Shown in pieces: positions 43,898-53,667 of a DNA stretch of 64,000 bases (position 1 is the stretch's first letter; the number at the start of each line of letters is the position of its first letter). The stretch is from positions 248,001 to 312,000 of the forward strand of contig NZ_FNGP01000001.1 of NCBI RefSeq assembly GCF_900103275.1, read 5' to 3'. The notes beneath the pieces were generated by a model, which did no database searches, was not told the origin of the DNA, and worked only from the letters and a program-made list of their open reading frames with translations. Position numbers and translations under genes: made by a program. The stretch is from Tessaracoccus oleiagri. Its GTDB lineage: Bacteria > Actinomycetota > Actinomycetes > Propionibacteriales > Propionibacteriaceae.

Positions 43898-44874
43898 ACC
43901 ACACCGTCGTCTGGGCCGGTGTCGCCAGCCGGACCCACTTGGTCTACGGCGCCTCCTGGATCCGGGAGCTCACCAGGCAGCAGCCGGGTGACGTGACGGT
44001 GGAGATGATGGGCAGCCGCACGTTCTTCGGCGACGAGGCGATCACCCCCGCCGTGGTCGCCGACCTGCTCCCCGACCACGTCACCGTCGTCCCCTGGAGC
44101 AACGCCGCCACACCCAAGGACCGGCAACTCTGGATGCTCAGCGTGGGGGCCGTCGGCATCAAGCCCTGGCTGAGGCTGCACGCCAAGAACCCTGGCCGCC
44201 GGTTCGAGGTGATCGTCTCCGACGAGGGGCTCGGCTCGTACGGCAACTGGTTCTCGCGCCGCGAGGCGCACCGCCGCCAGGGCGTGAACGAGCCATGGCG
44301 CAGCGTCCGCACGAGCGCCGTCGAGACCGCGACGTGGGCCCTCACCAGCACGCGTTGGCCGCTCCACGTCGAGACCACGAAGGGGTGGGCGCTCAACAAG
44401 CCCGCCGCCGACGAGTTCCGCCGCCTCGCCCCGGAGCCTGAGGTGGCCGACCGCGTGGTGTTCATCTCGCAGCCCTGGCCGGAGCTCGGGATCATGGACG
44501 AGAGCGAGTACCTCCACCACCTCGACGACGTGGCTCGGGCCAGCAGGGCGGCCGGTCTCGAGTTCGTCGTGCTCCCCCACCCCGGGGAGCCGAGGCGACG
44601 CTTCGACCACCTGGACGTTGCCGGCGGGTCCGAGATGGCGGAGTGCAACGCCAAGGCGCTGGGCGCGAAACTGCTGGCCGGGGCGTCGTCCACGGCCATG
44701 CTGAACCTCGCGGCAATCCACGGCATCCCCGCGGTCCGGGTCGGAACGCCCCAACTGGCCGATTTGGACCGGAAGCTGGCCCCGAGGCAAGCTTCTTTGC
44801 TGTCGCGCTACGCCGCGCCGTCTCTGAGCCCGGAGGCGTTCGGGCGTAGGCTGTCGCAAGGTCTCGGGTTCTGA
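43894..44874 (+). CDS. sialyltransferase/polysialyltransferase-like protein, candidate pseudaminic acid transferase
   Basis: 326 aa. It carries the three motifs shared by bacterial GT-B sialyltransferases: D/E-D/E-G at Asp110-Glu111-Gly112 ([10 protein letters not shown]), H-P at His229-Pro230 ([10 protein letters not shown]) and the S/T pair at Ser265-Ser266 (AGASSTAML). Overall similarity to a specific GT family is not evident by eye. Because a complete CMP-pseudaminic acid route is encoded 10-20 kb away, it is the best candidate here to use CMP-Pse as donor (inference). The start is GTG at 43894, overlapping the preceding stop (GTGA). Confidence 0.7.
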   Translation: MNHTVVWAGVASRTHLVYGASWIRELTRQQPGDVTVEMMGSRTFFGDEAITPAVVADLLPDHVTVVPWSNAATPKDRQLWMLSVGAVGIKPWLRLHAKNPGRRFEVIVSDEGLGSYGNWFSRREAHRRQGVNEPWRSVRTSAVETATWALTSTRWPLHVETTKGWALNKPAADEFRRLAPEPEVADRVVFISQPWPELGIMDESEYLHHLDDVARASRAAGLEFVVLPHPGEPRRRFDHLDVAGGSEMAECNAKALGAKLLAGASSTAMLNLAAIHGIPAVRVGTPQLADLDRKLAPRQASLLSRYAAPSLSPEAFGRRLSQGLGF

Positions 44875-44906
44875 CCCGGGGCCTGCCCAGGTCGAAAAGA
44901 GGATCA

Positions 44907-45707
44907 GTGTCCGTCATCAAGGAGCTCTGGCAGGAGCGCAAGGTGCTCAGCCTGCTGGTGAAGCGGGACCTGCGCGTCCGCTACTCGCAGAGCTTCCTCG
45001 GTTACCTCTGGACCGTGATCGACCCGCTCGCCAACGCGCTGATCTACTTCATGATCTTCGTGGTGATCTTCCAGCGCAGCGACGCAGGCCACCACCCCTA
45101 TTTCCTGTTCCTGCTGGCCGGCCTCCTGCCCTGGCAGTGGTTCAACAGCGCGGTATCCGAGTCGATGCGGGCCCTGGTGACCGAACGGCAACTCGTCCGG
45201 TCGACGAAGCTCCCCCGGGAGATCTGGGTGGTCCGCGTCGTCGCTTCGAAGGGGCTCGAGTTCCTCTACTCGCTGCCCGTGCTGGCGCTCTTCGTCGCCG
45301 TCTACCTGGTCACGGGCGACGCGACCCTCGACTGGGAGCTGGTCTTCTTCCCCGTGGCGGCGGTCATGCAGTTCCTGCTGATCACCGGCCTCGGGCTCAT
45401 CCTGGCCCCGCTCACCGTCATGATGTTCGACATCCAGCCGACGGTCCGGATCTTCCTGCGCATCTACTTCTACATGACGCCGATCATCTTCAACCTCGAA
45501 CTGCTCGAGGGCACCCCCGACGGGCTGCGCTGGATCTTCCAGATCAACCCGCTCACCGGCATCCTCGAGCTGTACCGGGGCGGCATGTTCGACGCCGACA
45601 TCCGGTGGCACGTCGTCGGCTACGCAGCGGTCGGCGTCGCCCTCATCGTCGGCCTCGGCGTCTACGTCTTCAAGCGCCTCGAGCGCTCGGTCCTGAAGGA
45701 GATCTGA
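44907..45707 (+). CDS. ABC-2 type polysaccharide export permease (Wzm/TagG-like)
   Basis: 266 aa with six hydrophobic segments. Family motifs are [25 protein letters not shown] at the N-terminus, [18 protein letters not shown], and [13 protein letters not shown]. It forms the channel that moves lipid-linked glycopolymer across the membrane. The GTG start follows AAGAGGAT. Its stop overlaps the ATPase ATG by one base. Confidence 0.92.
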   Translation: MSVIKELWQERKVLSLLVKRDLRVRYSQSFLGYLWTVIDPLANALIYFMIFVVIFQRSDAGHHPYFLFLLAGLLPWQWFNSAVSESMRALVTERQLVRSTKLPREIWVVRVVASKGLEFLYSLPVLALFVAVYLVTGDATLDWELVFFPVAAVMQFLLITGLGLILAPLTVMMFDIQPTVRIFLRIYFYMTPIIFNLELLEGTPDGLRWIFQINPLTGILELYRGGMFDADIRWHVVGYAAVGVALIVGLGVYVFKRLERSVLKEI

Positions 45708-46459
45708 TGGGCGACGTCGTCATCTCGGCCAGGGACCTGGGCATCGAGTTCCTCCGCTCCCGCAAGCGCCAACTGTCCTGGCGGGAGATGATCTTCAAGC
45801 GGCAGGTGACCGGCGACCGGTCCACGTTCTGGCCGCTGCGCCACGTCAGCTTCGACATCCAGCAGGGCGAGGCCGTCGGTCTCGTGGGCGCCAACGGCGA
45901 GGGCAAGTCCACCCTGCTCAAGCTCATCGCGGGCGTCCTCCTGCCCGACGAGGGCGAGGTTGAGGTCCACGGCGGCGTCGCACCCATGATCGAACTCACC
46001 GGTGGCTTCATCGGCGACCTCACCGCACGCGAGAACGTCTACCTCACGGCGGGCCTCCACGGTCTGTCGAAGGAGGAGATCCAGGAGCGGTTCGACGAGA
46101 TCGTCGACTTCGCCGGCGACCAGGTCCGCGACGCCCTCGATGTGCCGTTCCGCCACTTCTCCTCGGGCATGCAGGTGCGGCTCGGTTTCTCCGTGATCAC
46201 GACGCTCGACCAGCCGATCGTGCTCGTCGACGAGGTGCTCGCGGTCGGCGACAAGGCGTTCCGCGAGAAGTGCTACCGCCGCATGGAGAACCTCTTGTCC
46301 CAGGGCAAGACCCTGTTCCTCGTCAGCCACAGCGAGCCGGACCTCAAGCGGTTCTGCACCCGCGGGCTCTACCTCCGCGGCGGTGGGCTGAAGATGGACG
46401 GCGAGATGAACGAGGTCATCGCCGCCTACAACCAGGACATCGAAGCGCAGATGCCCTGA
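45707..46459 (+). CDS. ABC polysaccharide export ATPase (Wzt/TagH-like)
   Basis: 250 aa. Walker A is GANGEGKST, the signature [12 protein letters not shown] is of the polysaccharide-export type, Walker B is [13 protein letters not shown], and the switch His is in LVSHS. The N-terminal extension before the core ([18 protein letters not shown]) is typical of this group. There is no C-terminal carbohydrate-binding domain as in O9a Wzt, so export is probably not coupled to a chain-end cap. Partner of the permease just upstream. Confidence 0.93.
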   Translation: MGDVVISARDLGIEFLRSRKRQLSWREMIFKRQVTGDRSTFWPLRHVSFDIQQGEAVGLVGANGEGKSTLLKLIAGVLLPDEGEVEVHGGVAPMIELTGGFIGDLTARENVYLTAGLHGLSKEEIQERFDEIVDFAGDQVRDALDVPFRHFSSGMQVRLGFSVITTLDQPIVLVDEVLAVGDKAFREKCYRRMENLLSQGKTLFLVSHSEPDLKRFCTRGLYLRGGGLKMDGEMNEVIAAYNQDIEAQMP

Positions 46460-46529
46460 CGGCGTCGCCCAGCGGCGTTGCACAATCGTGACCTCGCCGA
46501 CGAGGGGTTCACCCGGGTCGGATGGCAGG

Positions 46530-47852
46530 ATGGGGCGAGTGGGACGACAGGAGGAGAGCGAGCGCTTCAGGAGGATCGGCAACCGGATCGGCCGCTCGTT
46601 CATCCCGTTCGTGGCGCTCGCCCAGGCCCTCCAGCTCGCCTTCCCGGTGCCGGGCGCGAGGTGGCTCACCTTCGAACTGATCGTCCTCGGCGCCATCGCG
46701 CTCCTCACGTCGCCCTGGTGGTGGCGACGCCGGCTGGAGCTCAGCCCGACAGCCCGGCTCACCATGGCCGCCTTCCTGGCGCTGGTCGCCTACGGCATCG
46801 TGTCGCTCCTGCTCCACCCGGAGCCGGTGGTCACCGCGCCGGGTGGGGGCCCGGTGCCGAAGATCTTCGTCCTCGTACCGCTGCTCACCGCGGTGGCGGC
46901 CATGTTCGCGGGCGTGGGGATGGTCCTCTCCGCGGAACGGGCACAGCGCATGCGGATCCTGGCCTGGGGCGGGCTCGCGGCGCTCGTCGTCGCCTTCCTG
47001 GGGTGGCCGTTCCAGTCCGCGCACCGCAACTACGTGCGTCTCGCCACCGGGCAGGGAGGCGCGGCGATCATCCACGTGATGTTCCTGATCATCGTCGCGC
47101 TGGGCCTCGCCCAGTACGTGCGGGGGCGGAGGCCGTGGCTGACGGCCGGGCTGGTGTTCGGCGGCCTGGCGGCCGTGATCGCCACCCAGTCGCGCGGGGC
47201 GATCGTGAACATCGGCGCCTGGCTCTCCCTGATCGCCGCCGGCTGGTTGATCCACTACCCGAAGGACTCCCGGAAGCTGTGGCCCGTGGGGCTCGCGCTG
47301 ATGGTCGGGGTGTTCTCGCTGCCGTTCGTGCCGGGCCTCTCCCGGATCACGTCCTTCGAGGAACCGAAGCGGGCCGAGAACCTGCTCACCGCCCTGAACA
47401 TCTGGTCGCAGGATCCCGTGACGATGGCGTTCGGCACGGGCCCCGGGCGGGTCTGGCCCTGGTACGCGTACGAGAGCGGGCTGTACCCGATGCCGGGAGG
47501 CGACTACACCCGGTTCGCCCCCACCCCGTTCGGCGACATCCTCCTCACACCCCACTCCACGCCGCTCGCGATGCTCGTCGAGCTGGGCATCGTCGGCGCG
47601 TTGCTCGGCCTCCTCATGGGGGCCAGCCTGCTGCTGGGCTGGTGGCGCTCCCGCACGTCGCTCGCCAGGCTCATCGTCTCCAGCGCGACGCTGGCGTGCC
47701 TCGTCGCCTTCCTCGTGGACACCTACCTCCTCCGCAACTTCGGCATCAGCATGTGGTGGTGGGCGACGATCGCCCTGGTGTCCTCCTGGCAGGAGGCCAC
47801 CGACGAGGAGCGGGCCGCGCGGGCGCATCCCGCCCGTCGCGGCGCCGACTGA
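46530..47852 (+). CDS. O-antigen ligase/polymerase-like membrane protein
   Basis: About 440 aa with around ten membrane helices. A large extracellular loop follows SRITSFEEPKRAENLLTALNIWSQDP and contains FGTGPGRVWPWYAYES and TPHSTPLAMLVELGIVG. The conserved His-Ser near the end of the loop and the Arg-containing SRGAIVN segment match the Wzy/WaaL (O-antigen ligase) superfamily. It may polymerise or ligate the glycan made here. The start is uncertain: ATG at 46530 is chosen, with in-frame GTG codons at 46488 and 46539 possible. Its stop abuts the end of the convergent gene with no spacer. Confidence 0.78.
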   Translation: MGRVGRQEESERFRRIGNRIGRSFIPFVALAQALQLAFPVPGARWLTFELIVLGAIALLTSPWWWRRRLELSPTARLTMAAFLALVAYGIVSLLLHPEPVVTAPGGGPVPKIFVLVPLLTAVAAMFAGVGMVLSAERAQRMRILAWGGLAALVVAFLGWPFQSAHRNYVRLATGQGGAAIIHVMFLIIVALGLAQYVRGRRPWLTAGLVFGGLAAVIATQSRGAIVNIGAWLSLIAAGWLIHYPKDSRKLWPVGLALMVGVFSLPFVPGLSRITSFEEPKRAENLLTALNIWSQDPVTMAFGTGPGRVWPWYAYESGLYPMPGGDYTRFAPTPFGDILLTPHSTPLAMLVELGIVGALLGLLMGASLLLGWWRSRTSLARLIVSSATLACLVAFLVDTYLLRNFGISMWWWATIALVSSWQEATDEERAARAHPARRGAD

Positions 47853-48338
47853 TCAGACTCCGCCCTCGGCCAGGATGCGGTCGAGCTTGGCGTACCCGTC
47901 GTCGACACCCTGCCCCATCGCGGCCAGCATCCCGTCGCGGTTCTCGAACGACTCGAAGAGCGAGCGGGCGTGGAGCCGTGTGGTGCCGTCGCCCAGGTCC
48001 TCGAACCAGAGCCGTTCGAGGGAGACCTCGTCGGGCATGCCCTCCCACGTGAAGGTCTGGACGACGGTGTCGTCGCCGACGGCGTGGAAGCAGCCGTGGA
48101 ACCCATGGGTCTCGCTCTCCCCCTCCGCGAGGTAGCGCCAACTGCCGCCGGTGCGCACGTCCCATTCCACGATGTTGGTGCGCAGGTAGTCGGGCCCGTT
48201 CCACCGGGAGAAGACCTCTGGGTCCAGGTGCGCCCGCATCAACTGGGCCGGCGAGGCGCGGAAGTCCCGGGTGATGTGGATGACGGGCAAGTTGTCGTCC
48301 CCACGGATGGCGGCCGTGTCGTACCTCGTCGTGGTCAT
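47853..48338 (-). CDS. SRPBCC (AHSA1-like) domain protein
   Basis: 161 aa, single START/Bet v1-like fold: FRASPAQLMRAHLDPEVFSRWNGPD at the N-terminus, TGGSWRYLAEGE, FTWEGMPDEVSLERLWFEDLGDGTTRL in the middle, and DDGYAKLDRILAE at the C-terminus. This is the AHSA1 type common in actinobacteria, often beside an ArsR regulator, though none is seen here. Ligand unknown. The start ATG follows AGGAGAGGAA; codons further upstream in the frame lack support. Confidence 0.85.
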   Translation of the reverse strand: MTTTRYDTAAIRGDDNLPVIHITRDFRASPAQLMRAHLDPEVFSRWNGPDYLRTNIVEWDVRTGGSWRYLAEGESETHGFHGCFHAVGDDTVVQTFTWEGMPDEVSLERLWFEDLGDGTTRLHARSLFESFENRDGMLAAMGQGVDDGYAKLDRILAEGGV

Positions 48339-48574
48339 GATGCCGTTCCTCTCCTGAAGCCGGGGCGCCCCGTGCGTGCGCCGGATCGCAGTTGTCTCAA
48401 GTGAACGCCCGTGGGGGCGCACTGTCAGCACTCCGCAACCGCCAAGAAATCGGACCCGGATCTGGCGCTGTCCTACGACGCGACGTAGTGTGTAACTCTC
48501 GGGGCCGTGGGGGCGATCCTGACTACAGACGCGAACCCGCTGCTCCGCCAGCAACTGGCGACAAGGCGGTCATC

Positions 48575-50719
48575 ATGCAGTTCTCCCGGCGTTCCTTCTT
48601 CACCTACTCGGCCGGCGGCGCGCTCGCCCTCGTCGTGGTCGACCCACTCACCGGAGCCCACGTCGCGTTGGCCGACGCGCTCCCGGGCGGCACGTTGGCC
48701 GCCGCCGACATCCGGCAGTTCGCGAGCCCCCTCCTCGTCCCGCCGACGATGCCCCGCACCCGGAGGGCTCGTGCAGGCGGCGGCTTCGTCGACGAGTACG
48801 TCATCTCCGTGCGGCAGTTCGCCCAGCAGTTGCTGCCGCCGGAGCTTCCGCCCACGGTCGTGTGGGGCTACGGCCCGGCCGCCGGCGGTGCGGGCCGCTC
48901 GGGCCACAGCGCCCCGTCGATGACGATCGAGGCCGAGCACGGCGTCCCGGTCCGCGTCAGGTGGGTCAACGAACTGGTCGACGAGTCGGGCGGCTACCTG
49001 CCACACCTGCTGCCGGTCGACCCGACGCTGCACTGGGCCAACCCGTCGCGCCGGCCGGGCGCCGACGGCGTCGCGCGCACCGACGTCCGGCCGGACTACA
49101 CCGGGCTCTCGTACGTGCCACCATCCGAGTTCACGGACCCCGAGACGCAGTACACGACCTACACCGGCCCCGTCCCGATGGTGGTCCACCTGCACGGCGC
49201 CATGGGGATGGGCGACGAGTCCGACGGCTATCCCGAGGCCTGGTACCTGCCCGCGGCGGCAGACCTGCCCGCCGACCACGCGTCGCACGGCAGCTGGTAC
49301 GCCTACTTCGCCGAGAAGTCCCGAGTGCGCTTCGGAGTGCCCTGGCGGCCCGGCGAACAGGTGGCCCACTACCCCAACGACAACCGCGACTCGACGCTGT
49401 GGTTCCACGACCACGCCCTCGGGATCACCCGCTTGAACGTCTACGCCGGACCGGCGGGCTTCTACCTGCTGCGCGGGGGCGAGCACGGCGAGCAGCGCAT
49501 CCTCGACCGGCGCACCGGTCGCCCGGCGGTCCTCCCGTCCCCCGCGCCGGGCACGGCTCCGGGCAACGGATCAAGGCCGACGTACGAGATCCCGCTCGCG
49601 ATCCAGGACCGCTCGTTCAACGCCGACGGGTCGCTCTTCTACCCCGACACCCGAGCCTTCTTCGACGGCTACCCCGGCCCCTACGCGCCCGAGACCGCGA
49701 TCGCGCCCGTCTGGAACCCCGAGTTCTTCGGCAACACCCTGATCGTCAACGGCCGCACCTGGCCGTTCCACGAGGTGGAGCAGCGACGCTACCGGCTGCG
49801 GTTCCTCAACGGGTGCGGTTCCCGATTCCTGATCCTGGACTTCGGCGACCTCCCCGGCGTCCGCGTCCACCGCATCGGCAACGACGGCGGCTTCCCGCCG
49901 GAGGCGCACGACCTCGCCGAGGACGGGCTGCGCCTGCTCCTGGCGCCCGCCGAACGGGCCGACCTCGTCGTCGACTTCACGAAGGTGCCCCTCGGCCGCC
50001 ACGTCCTCGTCAATCTCGGCCCCGACGAACCGTTCGGCGGCGGGGAACCTGGCGTCGACTTCGAGCCGGCGGACCCGGCGACCACCGGACGGGTGATGGC
50101 ATTCGACGTCGTCCCGGCGCGGGGGCGCGACCTCTCCACGCCCGGCGAGTTCCTCGTCCTCCCGGAGCGGGCACCGTTCGACGGGGAGGTGCGCATCCGT
50201 CGCCTCGCCCTGCTCGAGCACATGCACGACATCGCCGACCACGAGGTCGAGGAGGGGGAGGCGCCGGCGGCCGCCATGCTGGGCGTCGTCGAGGGCGACC
50301 CCCGCACCCGAGCGACGGCCCGCGCGCTGACGTGGGCCGATCCCGTCACCGAGAACCCCGAAGTGGGCGCCACCGAGGTGTGGGAGTTCTACAACCTCAC
50401 CGCCGACGCCCACCCCGTGCACGTCCACGAGGCGCCGTTCGAGGTCCTGGACCGACGCCGGATAGAGGTCGAGGAGAGGGAGTACGTGGTGGGGATCGGT
50501 CCCTCGCTGGGCCCGGTGCCCGGCGGTGACCGGGGCCTCAAGGACACGGTGATCTCCTACCCCGGGACGGTCACGAGCATCCGGCTGACGTTCCGCAACC
50601 CGGGGCAGTTCGTGTGGCACTGCCACGTGCTCGAACACGAGGACAACGAGATGATGCGCCCCTACCGCGTCGGGCCCGTGCAGCCGGGACAGCCGGAGGG
50701 AGGGACCCACCCGCACTAG
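48575..50719 (+). CDS. Tat-exported multicopper oxidase
   Basis: 714 aa. A twin-arginine signal (SRRSFF) begins at residue 4. The four copper-binding motifs are VHLHGAM, WFHDHALG, HPVHVHEAPFEVL and WHCHVLEHEDNEMM, giving the type 1, 2 and 3 copper centres of a three-domain CotA/CueO-like oxidase. It should oxidise Cu(I), metals or phenolics outside the membrane. Long inserted loops (residues about 95-215) make it bigger than CueO (about 500 aa). The start ATG follows AAGGCGG; upstream in-frame sequence has no coding character. Confidence 0.92.
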   Translation: MQFSRRSFFTYSAGGALALVVVDPLTGAHVALADALPGGTLAAADIRQFASPLLVPPTMPRTRRARAGGGFVDEYVISVRQFAQQLLPPELPPTVVWGYGPAAGGAGRSGHSAPSMTIEAEHGVPVRVRWVNELVDESGGYLPHLLPVDPTLHWANPSRRPGADGVARTDVRPDYTGLSYVPPSEFTDPETQYTTYTGPVPMVVHLHGAMGMGDESDGYPEAWYLPAAADLPADHASHGSWYAYFAEKSRVRFGVPWRPGEQVAHYPNDNRDSTLWFHDHALGITRLNVYAGPAGFYLLRGGEHGEQRILDRRTGRPAVLPSPAPGTAPGNGSRPTYEIPLAIQDRSFNADGSLFYPDTRAFFDGYPGPYAPETAIAPVWNPEFFGNTLIVNGRTWPFHEVEQRRYRLRFLNGCGSRFLILDFGDLPGVRVHRIGNDGGFPPEAHDLAEDGLRLLLAPAERADLVVDFTKVPLGRHVLVNLGPDEPFGGGEPGVDFEPADPATTGRVMAFDVVPARGRDLSTPGEFLVLPERAPFDGEVRIRRLALLEHMHDIADHEVEEGEAPAAAMLGVVEGDPRTRATARALTWADPVTENPEVGATEVWEFYNLTADAHPVHVHEAPFEVLDRRRIEVEEREYVVGIGPSLGPVPGGDRGLKDTVISYPGTVTSIRLTFRNPGQFVWHCHVLEHEDNEMMRPYRVGPVQPGQPEGGTHPH

Positions 50720-50763
50720 CCGTCCCGGCGCGGTTTCCCCCGCGACCTGCGCTTATGCCGCAC

Positions 50764-50769
50764 TAGAAT
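50764..50769 (+). promoter_or_regulatory. -10 box, leaderless start
   Basis: TAGAAT ends 6 bp before the ATG at 50776, with no Shine-Dalgarno sequence between. Confidence 0.5.
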
Positions 50770-50775
50770 CGTCTG

Positions 50776-51297
50776 ATGGCAGAATCCATGGAGGCATCGA
50801 CGAGGACGCCCGGCCCGCGCCGCCACGAGACCCTGGCGGAGCGACTCGACCGCAACTGGAACGAGCTGCTCCAGGAATTCCGCGTGGCGCAGACGGGCAT
50901 CCAGATCCTGTTCGGCTTCCTCCTGATCGTGCCGTTCCAGAGCGGCTTCACCGAGGTCGACAGCCGGCAGCGATGGGTCTACCTCTTCGTCTTCGCCTGC
51001 ACGACCATCGCCACCATCTGCATCCTCGCGCCGGTGATGGCGCACCGGATCCTCTTCCGGCAGAAGCTCAAGGACAGCCTCGTCCGCCTGGGCAGCGCCC
51101 TCGCGATGGCGTCCCTCGCCTTCCTGGGCGCAGCCCTCGTCGGCGCGGTGGCCATGATCGTCAGCGTCGTCCTCGACACGACCGCGGGCTGGATCGCCGG
51201 CATCGCCACCTTGGCCGTCGTACTGGTTCTCTGGCTCGCCACACCGCTCGCCATGCGGGGCGACCGGGACCTCGACGAGGTGGACACCGGGCGCTGA
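50776..51297 (+). CDS. DUF6328-type membrane protein
   Basis: 173 aa. The N-terminal helix ERLDRNWNELLQEFRVAQTGIQILFGFLLIVPF is the family hallmark. Four membrane helices follow (about 42-60, 70-92, 105-130, 137-158) and the tail is acidic. The family is widespread in actinobacteria with no established function. No functional link to its neighbours is evident. Confidence 0.85.
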   Translation: MAESMEASTRTPGPRRHETLAERLDRNWNELLQEFRVAQTGIQILFGFLLIVPFQSGFTEVDSRQRWVYLFVFACTTIATICILAPVMAHRILFRQKLKDSLVRLGSALAMASLAFLGAALVGAVAMIVSVVLDTTAGWIAGIATLAVVLVLWLATPLAMRGDRDLDEVDTGR

Positions 51298-51331
51298 TCG
51301 CCCCGACGGCCATCGCACCGTCCCGTCCGTT

Positions 51332-51337
51332 TACGAT
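51332..51337 (+). promoter_or_regulatory. -10 box, leaderless start
   Basis: TACGAT ends 5 bp before the ATG at 51343. A second in-frame ATG lies two codons on, at 51349. Confidence 0.45.
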
Positions 51338-51342
51338 GAGGC

Positions 51343-52386
51343 ATGGCGATGCGCGTCACGTTCGCGTCCAGCCACGGCCGGCTCGGTGGTGGCGAAGTGA
51401 TGCTGCTGACGATGGTCGGGGTCGCCATTTCCCTCGGACATGACGTGACGGTGGTGGCCCCGTCGTCACCGAGGGACGTGCTGGACCGGGCCGAGGACTA
51501 CGGGGCGCGGGTGGTCGCCATTCCCGGGCACGGCTGGGAGTACCTCACCCGACTCAGGAGCTGGGACGTGCGCCACCGCGACGGCCTGCTCTGGTGCAAC
51601 GGGCTCGGACCAGCCTTCGCCACCGCCGGCGGACCCAACCGGGTCGTCTCATTCCACGAACTCCCCTCCCGCACCGGCAAGTTGGCGGTGCGGTTCTCCG
51701 CCAAGGGCACGCGCATGGTCACGGTTCCCTCGGAGTGGATGCGCGGGCACCTCGGCATCGACTCCCGGGTGCTGGGCAACTGGACCCAGTTCGACGCACG
51801 CAAACCTCCCTGCTTCGAGGGCTTCCCCACGCACCGCCCGATCCGGTTGGGGTTCTTGGGACGCGTCACAAGGAGCAAGGGGGCGGTCGTGCTCGCCCGC
51901 GCCGTGGAGCGGCTCAACCGCGCCGACCCCGGCCGCTACCACTTGGTGGTCGGTGGTGAGACCCGCTTCGCCGACCGTCCCGAGGCGGAGGAGATCCAGT
52001 CGGCGCTGGGTCTGCTCGAACCGAGGCCGGTGATGCTGGGGTGGGTTCCCCCCGAGGACTTCTTCCGGCAGGTCGACCTGGCGGTGTTCCCCTCGGTCGC
52101 GCCCGAGGCCTTCGGGCTGGTCGCCGCGGAGGCGATGGCGTTCGGCGTGCCGTTCGTGGTGACGGACGCGGGCGCTCTGGCGGGGGTGAGCGGGAAGGAT
52201 CCCCGCTTCGTCGCCCGGCCCGACGACGTGGACTCGCTCGTCGATGCGATCAGGGCTGCGGTCGAGCACTACACCGACGAGCACGTCCAACTGGACTACC
52301 AGCGATGGCAGGACTTCTACTCGCCGTCGGCGGGAAGGGTCCACTTCGAGATCCTTCTTCGCGAACTCGCGGGTGACTACTCATGA
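51343..52386 (+). CDS. GT4-family glycosyltransferase
   Basis: 347 aa, GT-B fold. The N-terminal half opens with RVTFASSHGRLGGGEVMLLTMV. The C-terminal donor domain starts at IRLGFLGRVTRSKGAVVLARAVE and holds the retaining-GT motif VFPSVAPEAFGLVAAEAMAFGVPFVVTDAGAL, in which the E-x7-E pattern (PEAFGLVAAE) binds the nucleotide sugar. It probably adds a sugar to a lipid-linked intermediate in the cytoplasm. Donor unknown. Confidence 0.88.
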   Translation: MAMRVTFASSHGRLGGGEVMLLTMVGVAISLGHDVTVVAPSSPRDVLDRAEDYGARVVAIPGHGWEYLTRLRSWDVRHRDGLLWCNGLGPAFATAGGPNRVVSFHELPSRTGKLAVRFSAKGTRMVTVPSEWMRGHLGIDSRVLGNWTQFDARKPPCFEGFPTHRPIRLGFLGRVTRSKGAVVLARAVERLNRADPGRYHLVVGGETRFADRPEAEEIQSALGLLEPRPVMLGWVPPEDFFRQVDLAVFPSVAPEAFGLVAAEAMAFGVPFVVTDAGALAGVSGKDPRFVARPDDVDSLVDAIRAAVEHYTDEHVQLDYQRWQDFYSPSAGRVHFEILLRELAGDYS

Positions 52387-52484
52387 TGCCGGTGCACTGA
52401 CGCGCTGTTCACCGTCCCACCCCCCGCCAATGTGGATCGCGCTGCGTTACGATGACGCCATAACGGCACAGGCATGGAGGCTTG

Positions 52485-53570
52485 ATGGTCAGACCCAGCG
52501 TGGCGATCGCCCACGACTACCTGACCCAGCGCGGAACCGCCGAACGAGTGGCCCTCATGATGGCCCGGGCGTTCCCGGAGGCCCCCATCCACACGACCGT
52601 CTACGACCCGGACGCCGCCTTCCCCGAGTTCCGGGAGCGACGCGTCCTCACCGCCACCGACGCCGCGCCCCTCCTCCCGCGGGACGACCAGCGGCTCGGG
52701 CTCGGCATGTACCGCCGGACCCTCGAACAGGCGCCAGCCATCGAGGCCGACGTGCTGCTCGCCTCCACGATGGGCCTGGCCCACCGATTCCGCACGCGGG
52801 GCCGCCAGCTCGTCTACGTCCACCCGACCGCGGGTTTCCTGCGCTCCGCCGACGAGGCACTCCGGCGCACCGCCGCCGGGCGGGCGCTCCGAGTGCTGAA
52901 CCCGTTCCCCCGTCGGGAACGCGCCGGCAGCGACAGGTTCGTCGCCAGCACGAGCGTCGTGAAGACGCGCCTGGCGGAGCTGTACGGGATCGCCGCCGAC
53001 GTGTTGCCCGCACCCCCGCCGGGTGCCGCACTCACCCCGCCGGTCGAGGTGCCGGGAATGCTGGACTGGCAACACGGGTTCCACCTCATGGTGAGTCGCC
53101 TCGTCGCCCACCGGAATGTCGACAAGGCCATCGAGGCGTTCCGCCAGTTGCCCGACGAGCGGCTCATCGTCGTCGGCGATGGCCCGCTGGGCGACGACTT
53201 CCGTGGCGACCTTCCCCCGAACGTCCGCCTGGTCGCCGGGCTCGACGACGGCGAACTGGCCTGGTGCTACACGCATGCCACGGCCCTTCTCGTTCCGAGT
53301 CGCGACGAGTACGGCCACGCCCCACTGGAGGCTGCGTACGCCGGGACGCCCACGCTCGCGCTGCGCGCCGGCGGTCTCGTCGACACGGTGCGCGAGGGCC
53401 TCAACGGCGCCTTCTTCGACGCCCCCACCCCCGAAGCCATCGCCGCCGCCGTCCGCCGCTCGCGTGACCGCGGGTGGGATCCGGGCAGCATCCGGGCCCA
53501 CGCCGAGTCGATGTCCGAGGACCGGTTCATCGCCGCGCTGCGCGCGCACGTCGCCGAACTGTCGCGCTGA
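52485..53570 (+). CDS. GT4-family glycosyltransferase
   Basis: 361 aa. The N-terminus SVAIAHDYLTQRGTAERVALMMARAFPEAPIHTTVYDP is typical of WbaZ/mannosyltransferase-like GT4 proteins. The C-terminal half has VSRLVAHRNVDKAIEAFRQLP, GDGPLGDDF and VPSRDEYGHAPLEAAYAGTPTLALRAGGL (E-x7-E variant). ATG at 52485 lies 4 nt after TGGAGG; a TTG one codon earlier is unlikely. A TACGAT -10 box is about 32 nt upstream. It forms a GT pair with the previous gene, upstream of the rhamnose genes. Confidence 0.88.
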   Translation: MVRPSVAIAHDYLTQRGTAERVALMMARAFPEAPIHTTVYDPDAAFPEFRERRVLTATDAAPLLPRDDQRLGLGMYRRTLEQAPAIEADVLLASTMGLAHRFRTRGRQLVYVHPTAGFLRSADEALRRTAAGRALRVLNPFPRRERAGSDRFVASTSVVKTRLAELYGIAADVLPAPPPGAALTPPVEVPGMLDWQHGFHLMVSRLVAHRNVDKAIEAFRQLPDERLIVVGDGPLGDDFRGDLPPNVRLVAGLDDGELAWCYTHATALLVPSRDEYGHAPLEAAYAGTPTLALRAGGLVDTVREGLNGAFFDAPTPEAIAAAVRRSRDRGWDPGSIRAHAESMSEDRFIAALRAHVAELSR

Positions 53571-53667
53571 TCCCCGGCGTGGGAGGGTGGCCCCAACTAG
53601 GCTGTGGCCCACGAATTCCTGCACCGTCGTCCCGCGGGCGACGGCCCGGTGGACGACGGGGGCCCGA

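Noticed and set aside
49571-50716. 381-codon open frame on the minus strand over the multicopper oxidase gene
   Set aside because: Antisense to the His-rich copper motifs of the oxidase. No family match or ribosome-binding site.
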